From: an uncultured Pelagibacteraceae bacterium
Lineage (GTDB): Bacteria > Pseudomonadota > Alphaproteobacteria > Pelagibacterales > Pelagibacteraceae
Direction of reading: 5' to 3'
Assembly (NCBI GenBank): GCA_902580945.1
Contig: CACHML010000007.1
Coordinates: forward strand, 1 to 64,000
Length of the DNA: 64,000 nt
The notes below the pieces were generated by a model. It did no database searches. It had not been told where the DNA came from and was given only the letters and a program-made list of their open reading frames with translations. The stretch's first letter is position 1. Every line of letters starts with the position of its first letter. The position numbers and the translations under genes were made by a program. Shown piece by piece: positions 7,675 to 15,546 of this stretch.

Positions 7675-8915
7675 GATTAAAAAAAGGAATACCAGTAATA
7701 GATCAAGGAAACAAATTTGGTTTCTGGGGCGGAAAATTTGGTGGAAATTTTGTCCCTGAAACACTTAAAAGGCCTATTGAAGATTTAGAAATTCAATTTA
7801 ATAAATTAAAAAATGATAAAAAATTCATTTTCGAAAGAGATAAATATTTCAAAAATTGGATTGGTACACCCACAAGGTTTATAAAATTACATAACTTAAC
7901 AAAACACGTAAATGGTGCTCAGATCTGGTCAAAAGTTGTATCTGATGCAAATGGAGGTGCCCATAAGATATATAATGCTACAGTACATTGTTTACTAGCA
8001 AGAAGATCTGGAAAGAAAGTAATAATAGGTGATACTGGAGCTGGATATGCAGGTAAAATGTTGAGCATGGCAGCTAAGAAATTTGGATTAAAATGCAAAA
8101 TTTTTATGGGAGCAAAAGATATTGAACGTCAACAACCAAATGTTAGAGCAATGAAGAAAAACGGAGCAGATGTGATTCCCGTATACTCTGGAAGTCAAAC
8201 GCTTGTAGATGCCGTGTCTGAATGTATGAGATATTGGGTAGCAAATTGTGATACTACTGCAATGTGTGTAGGTAGCACGGTAGGACCAGCAATATTCGTA
8301 AGAATATGTGGTTGGAGTACGAGTCAAATTTCAAGAGAACTTAAAGTCCAACTCATTGAGAAGTTTGGTACTGTTCCAAAAAAACTCAAATTGTACAATT
8401 GCGTAGGCGGAGGTTCTTCAAGTTTTGGTTTTTGGAATGAATTTATGGATTACGATAAGAAACAAGTTGAATTTATCGGAGTTGAAGCTGGAGGGCCAGC
8501 TAAAAGCAAGAAACATGCTGCTCCTTTAACATATGGTTCTAAAATTGGCATACTTCATGGAGCAGCTCAATATGTTAATCAGAATAGCGATGGACAAATT
8601 GAAGAGACTGAGTCTATTTCCGCAGGTCTTGATTATCCTGGAATTTCTCCTTTACACTGTTTTTTAAAAGATACTAAGAGAGCAAGATACACCGCTGCTA
8701 GTGATGAAGAAGCTTTGAAAGCATATCAAATAGTCACAAAATACGAAAATTTAAGACCATCACTTGAACCAAGCCACGCCTTCTCGGTTGCATTAAAAGA
8801 GGCAAAAAAACTAAGCAAAGATACTATTGTAGTCATAAACAGTTGTGGAGATGCTTACAAAGATAAGAAAATTTTGGAAAAAAAATTAGGAAAAAAATAT
8901 GTTAAATCCAATTAG
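7671..8915 (+). CDS. trpB: Tryptophan synthase beta chain homologue with altered catalytic motifs
   Basis: PLP enzyme expected to condense indole and serine. The N-terminal FGFWGGKFGGNFVPETL, GGAHK with the PLP lysine (Lys99), MGAKDIERQ, VGGGSSSFG phosphate cup (245-251), SISAGLDYPG and EPSHA identify a TrpB1-type protein of normal length (414 aa). Several signatures differ. The catalytic glutamate (Salmonella E109, in ETGAGQHG) is Asp121 in DTGAGYAG. The KREDL strand before the lysine is gone (SKVVSDAN). GPHPYP is GPAIFVRI. The SGRGDKD loop that contacts PLP is NSCGDAYKD (390-398). It is coupled to trpF (ATGA) and overlaps trpA by 17 nt. Orthology by position is strong; function as a normal TrpB is less certain. 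Confidence 0.8.
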   Translation: MRLKKGIPVIDQGNKFGFWGGKFGGNFVPETLKRPIEDLEIQFNKLKNDKKFIFERDKYFKNWIGTPTRFIKLHNLTKHVNGAQIWSKVVSDANGGAHKIYNATVHCLLARRSGKKVIIGDTGAGYAGKMLSMAAKKFGLKCKIFMGAKDIERQQPNVRAMKKNGADVIPVYSGSQTLVDAVSECMRYWVANCDTTAMCVGSTVGPAIFVRICGWSTSQISRELKVQLIEKFGTVPKKLKLYNCVGGGSSSFGFWNEFMDYDKKQVEFIGVEAGGPAKSKKHAAPLTYGSKIGILHGAAQYVNQNSDGQIEETESISAGLDYPGISPLHCFLKDTKRARYTAASDEEALKAYQIVTKYENLRPSLEPSHAFSVALKEAKKLSKDTIVVINSCGDAYKDKKILEKKLGKKYVKSN

Positions 8916-9699
8916 TCAAGCTTTTAAAAAATCAAAAAAAGAGAACAGACCAGCTTTACTAACTTATACAGTCGCCGGTGATAGTTCAAAAAATCAATCT
9001 TTAGAAATACTAAAATCTGTATCAAAGCATGCTGATATATTGGAAGTTGGTGTTCCTCACAATACACCAGTTGCAGACGGTGGACAAATACAAACAAGTT
9101 CATATAGAGCAATCAAAAACGGTATTAAAATGAATGATATATTTAAAATCGTTAAAGATTTTAAAATTAGCAAATATTCTAAGCCAATTATACTTATGGG
9201 TTACTATAATATGATTTATCAGTTTGGCGAAAATAAATTTTTAAAAGAGTGCAAGAAATCTGGGGTGAATGGATTGATAGTCGTTGATTTACCTTGGCCA
9301 GAAAATAAAATATTTTCAAAAAAGTGTAAGAAAAGTTCAATTAACTTTATTCAATTATTATCGCCAACAACATCGTACAAAAGATTAAAGAGTATTACAA
9401 AAGACTCTCATGATATGATTTACTATATTAGTATGTTATCTACAACAGGAGGAAAGCTTAAAGTTTCACCAAAAAAAATTTTACAAAATTATAATAAAAT
9501 TAAAAATATCAGCCCAAAAAAAAATTGTGTAATTGGATTTGGGATAACCGAAAAAACTATATCAAAATTTAAAAGTGCTGATGGGCTAGTAGTTGGTAGT
9601 CAAATTTGCAAGGAAATTACTAGAAGTTTAAACAATAGACAAAATCCTGTCATAAATGTAAGTAAGATGGTTAATAAATTAAAAAAAAAAATATCATGA
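8899..9699 (+). CDS. trpA: Tryptophan synthase alpha chain
   Basis: TIM-barrel subunit that cleaves indole-3-glycerol phosphate. Glu49 (LEVGVP) and Asp60 (PVADGG) occur at the same numbers as the catalytic Glu49/Asp60 of the enteric enzyme; GFGI and GLVVGS near the C-terminus form the phosphate site. The loops that signal to the beta chain differ: FSDP is HNTP, and loop 6 (RSGVTG) reads LSTTGG. 266 aa, normal. It overlaps trpB by 17 nt and accD by 4 nt (ATGA). The alpha-chain catalytic pair is intact even though the partner trpB is atypical. Confidence 0.87.
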   Translation: MLNPISQAFKKSKKENRPALLTYTVAGDSSKNQSLEILKSVSKHADILEVGVPHNTPVADGGQIQTSSYRAIKNGIKMNDIFKIVKDFKISKYSKPIILMGYYNMIYQFGENKFLKECKKSGVNGLIVVDLPWPENKIFSKKCKKSSINFIQLLSPTTSYKRLKSITKDSHDMIYYISMLSTTGGKLKVSPKKILQNYNKIKNISPKKNCVIGFGITEKTISKFKSADGLVVGSQICKEITRSLNNRQNPVINVSKMVNKLKKKIS

Positions 9700-10631
9700 A
9701 TTGGCTCACAAAAGCGATAAATTTTGGAGAAAAAATAAAGAAGGTACTTAGAAAGAGACCTTCTAAGGTGGATATAGCTAATTCAAAGTGGATAGCTTGC
9801 TGTGGGAATTCACCCCAATTAAAATCAACAATATTTAATAAAGAACAGCTAAACACTTGCCCTAATTGCAATAAACATTATCCATTTACACCTAGAGAAA
9901 GGTTTGATCATTTTTTTGGAAAAAATAATTACGAGATAGTTAAAACTCCAGAACTTGCCGAGAATCCATTAAATTTTCCTGGTTATAAAGAAAAGCTCGA
10001 ACGAGGAAGAAATATAACAGGACATCATTGTGCTGTAATGGTTGCTCAAGGTGTGAGGAATGGAATTAAAGTTACTTCCTTCGCAATTGATAGTCGTTTT
10101 AATGGTGGTTCTATAAATGCTTCTGCTGGAGAAGCAATAGTGTATTGTTTTCAGAAAGCCATAGATGATCTTACGCCTGTTGTAGCTTGGAGCGAGGGCG
10201 GAGGCCAGGCTATGCAAGAGTCAAATATAGCATTACATTATATGGTAAAAACTGTTTTAGCAGCAAATACATTTAAAGATTCTACAAAATTACCGTTTAT
10301 AAATATTTATACAAATAAATGCTATGGAGGTATAACTGCAAGTTTTGCTGCTCCATCTATAGCAGATATTTGTTTTGCAGAACCATCTATGGTTGGTTTT
10401 GCGGGTCAACATATAGTAAAAAATCAGACACGTGAGGATTTGCCTGAAGGTTTTCAATCAAGCGCGGTTTTGGTTGAAAAAGGTATGTGTGATGGAGTAT
10501 TTAACAGAAAAGAAATAAATGAAAAAATAATTGGAATATTAAAAATATTGCTCAAGAAAAATTCTGAAATAAATTCAGAAAGTTTAAATGAAACTTCAGA
10601 AACTAATATCCAAACTAGAGAAGCATCATAA
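9696..10631 (+). CDS. accD: Acetyl-CoA carboxylase carboxyltransferase beta subunit, divergent
   Basis: Crotonase-fold subunit that, with AccA, transfers CO2 from biotin to acetyl-CoA to start fatty acid synthesis. Recognised by DPLxF-like NPLNFPGYKEKL, the FNGGSINASAGE segment, GGITASFA, IAEPxxxxGFAG-like FAEPSMVGFAG, and LPEGFQSSAVLVEKG. Position between trpA and folC is the standard accD locus. Oddities: the zinc ribbon reads CC-x18-CPNC (Cys35, 36, 55, 58) rather than CxxC-x15-CxxC, and the conserved SASGGARMQE is SEGGGQAMQE. 311 aa, normal. folC starts 44 nt before its stop. accA is not in the window. Confidence 0.85.
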   Translation: MNWLTKAINFGEKIKKVLRKRPSKVDIANSKWIACCGNSPQLKSTIFNKEQLNTCPNCNKHYPFTPRERFDHFFGKNNYEIVKTPELAENPLNFPGYKEKLERGRNITGHHCAVMVAQGVRNGIKVTSFAIDSRFNGGSINASAGEAIVYCFQKAIDDLTPVVAWSEGGGQAMQESNIALHYMVKTVLAANTFKDSTKLPFINIYTNKCYGGITASFAAPSIADICFAEPSMVGFAGQHIVKNQTREDLPEGFQSSAVLVEKGMCDGVFNRKEINEKIIGILKILLKKNSEINSESLNETSETNIQTREAS

Positions 10632-11853
10632 AAAAAAACTAGATTTATCTTTAGGAAGAACTTTTAACCTTTTAAAAAAGCTTGGTAATCCACAAGATAA
10701 ATTAAATAACATTATCACGGTTGTTGGAACTAATGCTAAAGCAAGCATGTGCTTTGGCATTAAGTCAATTCTAAACCAAGGTGGATATCAAACTAATCTT
10801 TACACCTCGCCCCACCTACTCTCTTATACAGAAAGATATATTTTTAATGATAAGGAAATCAATGAAGAAGATTTAATAGAATTACTGACTGATGTTGAAA
10901 AAACTTTAGGTGATGACAATGCAACATTATTTGAAATTTTAACTTGTGCATTTTTAAAACATGCTGAAAATTTCAAAGATAATATTAATATTATAGAAGC
11001 AGGATTATTTCATCAATTTGATAGTACAAATGTATTTAAGGAAAATTTAATGACACTCATTGGCGTCATTCACAATGACCATTTCCAGTGGCTTGAAAAT
11101 AAATCAATTGAAGGTGTAATATATGAAAAAACAACTAAGCTTTTAAACTCAAATATATTTATTAATAAACAAGTAAATAATGAAATAGTAAATAAAATAG
11201 AAAAATCATTGGAAAAAAATACATCCAATAAATATTTTTTTGGTAAAGATTTTAGTATTTCAAAGTCCAAAAATGGTTTGATTAAGTATCAAGATCAGTT
11301 AGGAGGATTAGTATTGCCTGAGCCAAGTATTCTTGGAGATCATCAGCTTTATAATATAAGTACCTCAATAGCTGCATCACGAAAAATATTTAATATAAAA
11401 GATAATGATATAATTAATGGTATTCAAAATATTTCACTCAAAGGAAGATTGGAAGAAATCAAAAATGGAAAGTTAAAAACGATTGCAGGCAACAATAGAT
11501 TAATTATTGACGGTGGTCATAATATAAGTGCAAGTTTTTCAATCGCAAATTGGATAAAAAACCAAACTCAAGAGGTAAATCTAATAGTTGGAATGATGAA
11601 AGATAAAGAACATATTGAATTTATTAAATCTTTTAGAAATATTGTTAATTCTATAACTCTGATTGATATTCCTAATCAAGAAGGTGCAATATCAAAAGAA
11701 GATTTGGAAAGTAAGATTAATGAACTAAATTTAAATATAAAAAAATCACAAAGCATTGAAAGTGCTATTAAATCATTGTCTAAAAAAGAAAATACAATAA
11801 CTGTTTGTGTAGGTTCGCTTTATCTTGCGGGAGAAATTCTAAAATTAAATTAG
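10588..11853 (+). CDS. folC: Folylpolyglutamate/dihydrofolate synthase, divergent
   Basis: Adds glutamate to folates (and to dihydropteroate). Mur-ligase-like ATP-grasping fold: P-loop GTNAKASM (47-54; family GTNGKGST, lysine retained), YTSPHL, TLFEILTCAF, AGLFHQFDSTN (family VGLGGRxDATN), NDHFQWL (family LDHxxxLG), DGGHN and VGMMKDKE. 421 aa is normal. The chosen ATG overlaps accD by 44 nt; a later start would cut into the conserved first helix, so the overlap is probably real. The 3' end overlaps the convergent trxA stop (TTAG, 11850-11853). Confidence 0.88.
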   Translation: MKLQKLISKLEKHHKKKLDLSLGRTFNLLKKLGNPQDKLNNIITVVGTNAKASMCFGIKSILNQGGYQTNLYTSPHLLSYTERYIFNDKEINEEDLIELLTDVEKTLGDDNATLFEILTCAFLKHAENFKDNINIIEAGLFHQFDSTNVFKENLMTLIGVIHNDHFQWLENKSIEGVIYEKTTKLLNSNIFINKQVNNEIVNKIEKSLEKNTSNKYFFGKDFSISKSKNGLIKYQDQLGGLVLPEPSILGDHQLYNISTSIAASRKIFNIKDNDIINGIQNISLKGRLEEIKNGKLKTIAGNNRLIIDGGHNISASFSIANWIKNQTQEVNLIVGMMKDKEHIEFIKSFRNIVNSITLIDIPNQEGAISKEDLESKINELNLNIKKSQSIESAIKSLSKKENTITVCVGSLYLAGEILKLN

Positions 11854-12170
11854 ATATTTTCTTTAATAAATGAAACAATATCACTTTTGGGTGTAGCACC
11901 AACTTTAGTAGCTTTTAACTCACCTCCTGAAAATAAGAGCATAGTAGGAATTCCTCTTATAGAATATCGCGTTGGAACGTTTGGTTGAGAGTCAATATCG
12001 TGTTTTGCGACTACAACTTCCTCAGCCATTTCATCAGAGATTTCCTCTAAAATAGGCCCCACCATTTTACAAGGTCCACACCACTCTGCCCAAAAATCCA
12101 CTAAAACTGGCTTGTCACTTTTTAGGACTTTTTCGTCAAAGTTTTCATCAGTTACATTTATTGTAGCCAT
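11850..12170 (-). CDS. trxA: Thioredoxin
   Basis: General disulfide reductant of the cytoplasm. 106 aa with the classic WAEWCGPCKM active site (two cysteines in CGPC), the buried Asp in VDFWAEW and the cis-proline in RGIPTMLLF. It stands alone between two other transcription units: its stop overlaps the convergent folC stop, and 67 nt separate its start from the end of the upstream exonuclease I gene. Confidence 0.96.
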   Translation of the reverse strand: MATINVTDENFDEKVLKSDKPVLVDFWAEWCGPCKMVGPILEEISDEMAEEVVVAKHDIDSQPNVPTRYSIRGIPTMLLFSGGELKATKVGATPKSDIVSFIKENI

Positions 12171-12237
12171 GAAATGGATATAGATTAATTTTGTATATAT
12201 TCAATAGGTAAAATTGAGATTAATTTAGATTTATACA

Positions 12238-13671
12238 TTAAACATTTTCATACTTTTTTTGAATTGACATTGCATAATTATTAAACTCATCCAAAAGGGC
12301 TAATTTTTCATTGTCGTTTTCATTAGTATATTTTTCTCTTAAAGTATCAATTTCATTATATAAAGTTGGAATAGTCCACCATTTTTCTTTTTTTTCACTC
12401 AGTATTCTTTTTGCTATATCTCTTCTGATTGATTTATAAATAGAGTCTGGAAGTATCTCCGGAGCTTCTTGAAAGATGATTTTTTTACCAAAACTTACCA
12501 ATCTATCATCGTCAAACTTATCTAATAAATTTAATTTTTCTTTCCATGGTGCATCATGCCAACTTGGAAACAAAGCGGTATCCTTATTTGATGTAAATTT
12601 TGTATAAATGCTCTCTTCTGCATATATATCTTCTTGCGATTTTGATTGCTCTTTTTCTTCTGCAACCTCACGAAGGGCAGTTAAAATATTTTGTGAAAAC
12701 TGTTCATTATTTTGAACAAATTCAGCTCTTTTTTTAATAACGTTTTTATCTAATTGTTTATACGGTTCAACATTCAAGCCATATTTTGCATCAATAATTA
12801 TTGGTGCTTTGTTTGATCTAACTGTTCTTAAAAACTTTGGAGTTTTTTTCATCTCGGTTTTTAATTCATTTATAGATTTATTAATCAGTGGTTGAATTTC
12901 TGTTCTAAGATCTATTGTATAATACCATCCTTGATAAATTGGATGCATACAATGTTTTGCATGTAGCGGTACAACTAAATGAAGCCTGGACTTTCCATAA
13001 TAATATTCGTTTAATGTTATAATCTCTCCTTTTTTTATAATAGTTTCAGTATTAGATTTATTTGCGGTGCTTAAAAAAGACTTCCAAGTATGTTCTTGTT
13101 TTTTTTTTACAATTTTCAAAACTTTTGCAGTAAGTTCTGCATCAGCTAGAGCGGAGTGAGCATCACTTGCGTCTATGCCTTGCATCTGAGCCAGAGATGC
13201 TAATTTAAAAACTGGGTTATTTTTTTCATTAATTTCAGTTTCTAAAACTGTTGGATCTACTGCATATGCAGCTCTTGCAATATTTATTCCATCATGTCTT
13301 GTATTTGGTGCGGAATTTGTCAAATAAGGATACCTAATACTTTTGAAAAATTCTTTTCTTATCATCTCCTCATCGAAATTTAGTGAACTCCACCCTAAGA
13401 AAATAGCAGGGCTCCATTTCTTAAAAATTTTTTCAACCTGCCCAAGCATTTGATAGTGACTTAGATTTGTTTGAGTAAGTTGTTTAATTGATGTCTTGTT
13501 AACTATTAAAGCTGCAGCTTGAAAAATCTCAGTTTCATGAAGTCTGCATCGAAGATTAAATCTATCTTTTTCTTTAAAGTTCTCGTCAAATAGTATTCCC
13601 CCAATTTCTATGATGCTACCAAAGTCAGTGCTAGCACTTGAAGATTCTATATCCCAGATTGCTAAATTCAT
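12238..13671 (-). CDS. sbcB: Exodeoxyribonuclease I (single-strand 3'-5' exonuclease)
   Basis: DEDDh-family exonuclease acting in recombination and mismatch repair. Exo I motif IWDIESSS near the N-terminus (Asp and Glu metal ligands), a second acidic motif in LGWSSLNFDEEM, and the ExoIII motif DAHSALADAE (His and Asp). The C-terminal ~280 residues correspond to the ExoI SH3-like and helical parts, so at 477 aa it matches full-length ExoI rather than an epsilon-type proofreading subunit. It overlaps rmuC by 4 nt and follows it in the same transcript. Confidence 0.88.
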   Translation of the reverse strand: MNLAIWDIESSSASTDFGSIIEIGGILFDENFKEKDRFNLRCRLHETEIFQAAALIVNKTSIKQLTQTNLSHYQMLGQVEKIFKKWSPAIFLGWSSLNFDEEMIRKEFFKSIRYPYLTNSAPNTRHDGINIARAAYAVDPTVLETEINEKNNPVFKLASLAQMQGIDASDAHSALADAELTAKVLKIVKKKQEHTWKSFLSTANKSNTETIIKKGEIITLNEYYYGKSRLHLVVPLHAKHCMHPIYQGWYYTIDLRTEIQPLINKSINELKTEMKKTPKFLRTVRSNKAPIIIDAKYGLNVEPYKQLDKNVIKKRAEFVQNNEQFSQNILTALREVAEEKEQSKSQEDIYAEESIYTKFTSNKDTALFPSWHDAPWKEKLNLLDKFDDDRLVSFGKKIIFQEAPEILPDSIYKSIRRDIAKRILSEKKEKWWTIPTLYNEIDTLREKYTNENDNEKLALLDEFNNYAMSIQKKYENV

Positions 13672-14735
13672 TGATTTATAAGGTCTTTTTTATCAAATTC
13701 TAGATCTTTAACTCTTTTAGCCCTATTAGTAATTGCATCTACCGATATTTGAAGTTTTCTAAAATCTTCTGTCAATTGTGTATTTCTTTTATCAATATTG
13801 CTAAATCTTTCAGAAAATCTAGTGATGTCTTCAAATATTTTGCTAAATTCTTTTTGAATAATATCGGCTTTTTCACTCATTTCCTTATTGTCAATAAATA
13901 GTCTGTATGTCTTTAAAAAACCAAAAATAGTATTAGGCGATACAATTATAACATTTTTAGTTCTTGCTTCTTCTGAAAAATTTCCTTTTGCCTCCATTAT
14001 GGCATTATAAACACCTTCGGATGCAACATACATAATTGCAAATGGAGCTGTCTCATTTTCTATGATATATTTTTCTGAAATATCCTTAATATGTTTTTTA
14101 ATATCATCTGAAAATAATTTTGCGTAATTTTTTTTTTGTTGTTCATCTTTCTCAGTGATTAGTTTTGTATAATTTTCCCAAGCAAATTTAGAGTCTATTG
14201 GAACACATTCATGAGCTTCTCCAAGATGTAAAAAACAGTCAACTCTTTTTCCATTTGATAAAGTATATTCCATATCGAAATACTTTTTACTTAAAACATC
14301 AGAGACAATTGTTTTTAAGGAATCATTTCCTAACCTTCCTCTAGTACCTTGATTGTTAAAAAGATTTTTAAAATCAATTACACTAGTTTTTATCTCATTA
14401 ATTTCTTCCTGTGCCTTATCAATCCTAGCCAATCTCTCATTTAAACCGCTCACTATCGACCTAATTTCTTTATCTGACTCATTTTGTTTTTGTGTAATTT
14501 TTTCTGATAAATCACTTTGTTTTTGCGTTATTTTTTCTGATAAATCACTTTGTTTTTCAGTGATTTTTTCAGTTAAAACAGAATTATTCTCAGCATTTTT
14601 TTCAATTAATTTTTCTATTTTTTCGGAAAGATTTTCATTACTTTGATTACTTTTAGCATGGTCAAGCCTTTTAATTACCAAAACAATTAGCACAACTAAG
14701 ACAGCAATAAATATTAATATAATATACTCCAACAT
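13668..14735 (-). CDS. rmuC: RmuC-family DNA recombination protein
   Basis: Membrane-anchored protein of the RmuC family (predicted restriction-like nuclease core; limits inversion at short repeats in E. coli). One N-terminal membrane helix (residues ~4-22), a long coiled coil (~30-120) containing 11-residue repeats, then the conserved RmuC core with LKTIVSDVLSKKYFD, VDCFLHL, PIDSKFAWENY and IIVSPNTIFGFLKTYR. 355 aa, at the short end for the family. Coupled to exonuclease I downstream. Confidence 0.88.
   Translation of the reverse strand: MLEYIILIFIAVLVVLIVLVIKRLDHAKSNQSNENLSEKIEKLIEKNAENNSVLTEKITEKQSDLSEKITQKQSDLSEKITQKQNESDKEIRSIVSGLNERLARIDKAQEEINEIKTSVIDFKNLFNNQGTRGRLGNDSLKTIVSDVLSKKYFDMEYTLSNGKRVDCFLHLGEAHECVPIDSKFAWENYTKLITEKDEQQKKNYAKLFSDDIKKHIKDISEKYIIENETAPFAIMYVASEGVYNAIMEAKGNFSEEARTKNVIIVSPNTIFGFLKTYRLFIDNKEMSEKADIIQKEFSKIFEDITRFSERFSNIDKRNTQLTEDFRKLQISVDAITNRAKRVKDLEFDKKDLINQ
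14485..14575 (-). repeat. 33-nt tandem repeat in the rmuC coiled coil
   Basis: About three 33-nt units with exact spacing between copies (the CTGATAAATCACTTTG core recurs at 33-nt intervals, near 14504 and 14537). They encode EKIT[EQ]KQSDLS repeats in the coiled-coil rod of RmuC. The 11-residue period keeps the helix in frame, so this looks like slippage tolerated by a rod. Confidence 0.85.
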
Positions 14736-14858
14736 ATTTTCTTTCTTAAGAATTGTTTTGATGGAATTTTAGAATTGATTTTTATCAGGAACTAAACACT
14801 TCGCATCTAAACAAGTAGCTTAATGTAATTTTCTTTTATATTTATTAATTGAGATTAG

Positions 14859-15545
14859 TCAAGAAATATTATTTAGTTCATAAAATTTTTTTACTCGTCC
14901 CATGAACAAGTTTTGATACATTTCAAGTTCAGCCCCTTCTATTTTAAATTCTTGAAACAATATGTCTTTAGTACATAAAAGAATTATACCTGCTTTCATC
15001 TTAGTGCCATGAACAACATCATGACCCAATGTGTAAGCGCCAAGTTGCAAAAAGTAATCTTGTATAAAATCTGATTTTTTTGGCTTATTAGCTTGCTTAA
15101 AATCTATACAAACGTCTACACCATTCATTTTAGCTAATAAATCTGCTGTGCCTGCGTACTGATCTGGATAATAAATAGTTTCCTCAATTCCATATATTTC
15201 CTCTAGCCTGCCATTTAGTCCTTTATCAATAATTTCTTTTGCCATTATTTTATGTTGCTCATTGGTCTCAAAAAAACTCTTATTTACTCTACCTCTAAGG
15301 AAATCCTCTATATATGAGTGCATTAACGTTCCTCTAGTAGAAGCCTCCGTTTTAATTCTGTTGGCTTCTTTTAAGCCTACTCTTTCTCTCCAATTTGCTA
15401 AAGCTGCTTTTTCTTCCTCTGATTTTGTTAGAGAAAGTATACTTGTTACTGATGGAAGTTTTGCCTCACCCAAAGAATATTTTCTGTGTCCATCTTCAAT
15501 AGATCTTGTTGACTTCGGATAATTAAATTTATTATTCCAACGCAT
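14859..15545 (-). CDS. PD-(D/E)XK exonuclease, MGME1-like
   Basis: Predicted single-strand DNA exonuclease of the RecB/MGME1 nuclease group. Order of motifs in 228 aa: PSVTSILS (31-38), RGTLMHSYIE with His76, GTADLLAKM with Asp135, VCIDFKQ with Asp148-x-Lys150, and QLGAY with Gln167. This His/Asp/D-x-K/Q arrangement and the PSVT start closely follow mitochondrial genome maintenance exonuclease 1 as I remember it. It is upstream of rmuC (123-nt gap) and 1 nt after hisG, so it may share the histidine transcript. No Cas genes are nearby and no cysteine cluster is evident, so it is not Cas4. Confidence 0.82.
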   Translation of the reverse strand: MRWNNKFNYPKSTRSIEDGHRKYSLGEAKLPSVTSILSLTKSEEEKAALANWRERVGLKEANRIKTEASTRGTLMHSYIEDFLRGRVNKSFFETNEQHKIMAKEIIDKGLNGRLEEIYGIEETIYYPDQYAGTADLLAKMNGVDVCIDFKQANKPKKSDFIQDYFLQLGAYTLGHDVVHGTKMKAGIILLCTKDILFQEFKIEGAELEMYQNLFMGRVKKFYELNNIS

Positions 15546-15546
15546 T

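Noticed and set aside
14859-15545. Cas4 nuclease
   Set aside because: No CRISPR repeats, no other cas genes and no iron-sulfur cysteine cluster; motifs fit MGME1-like exonucleases better.
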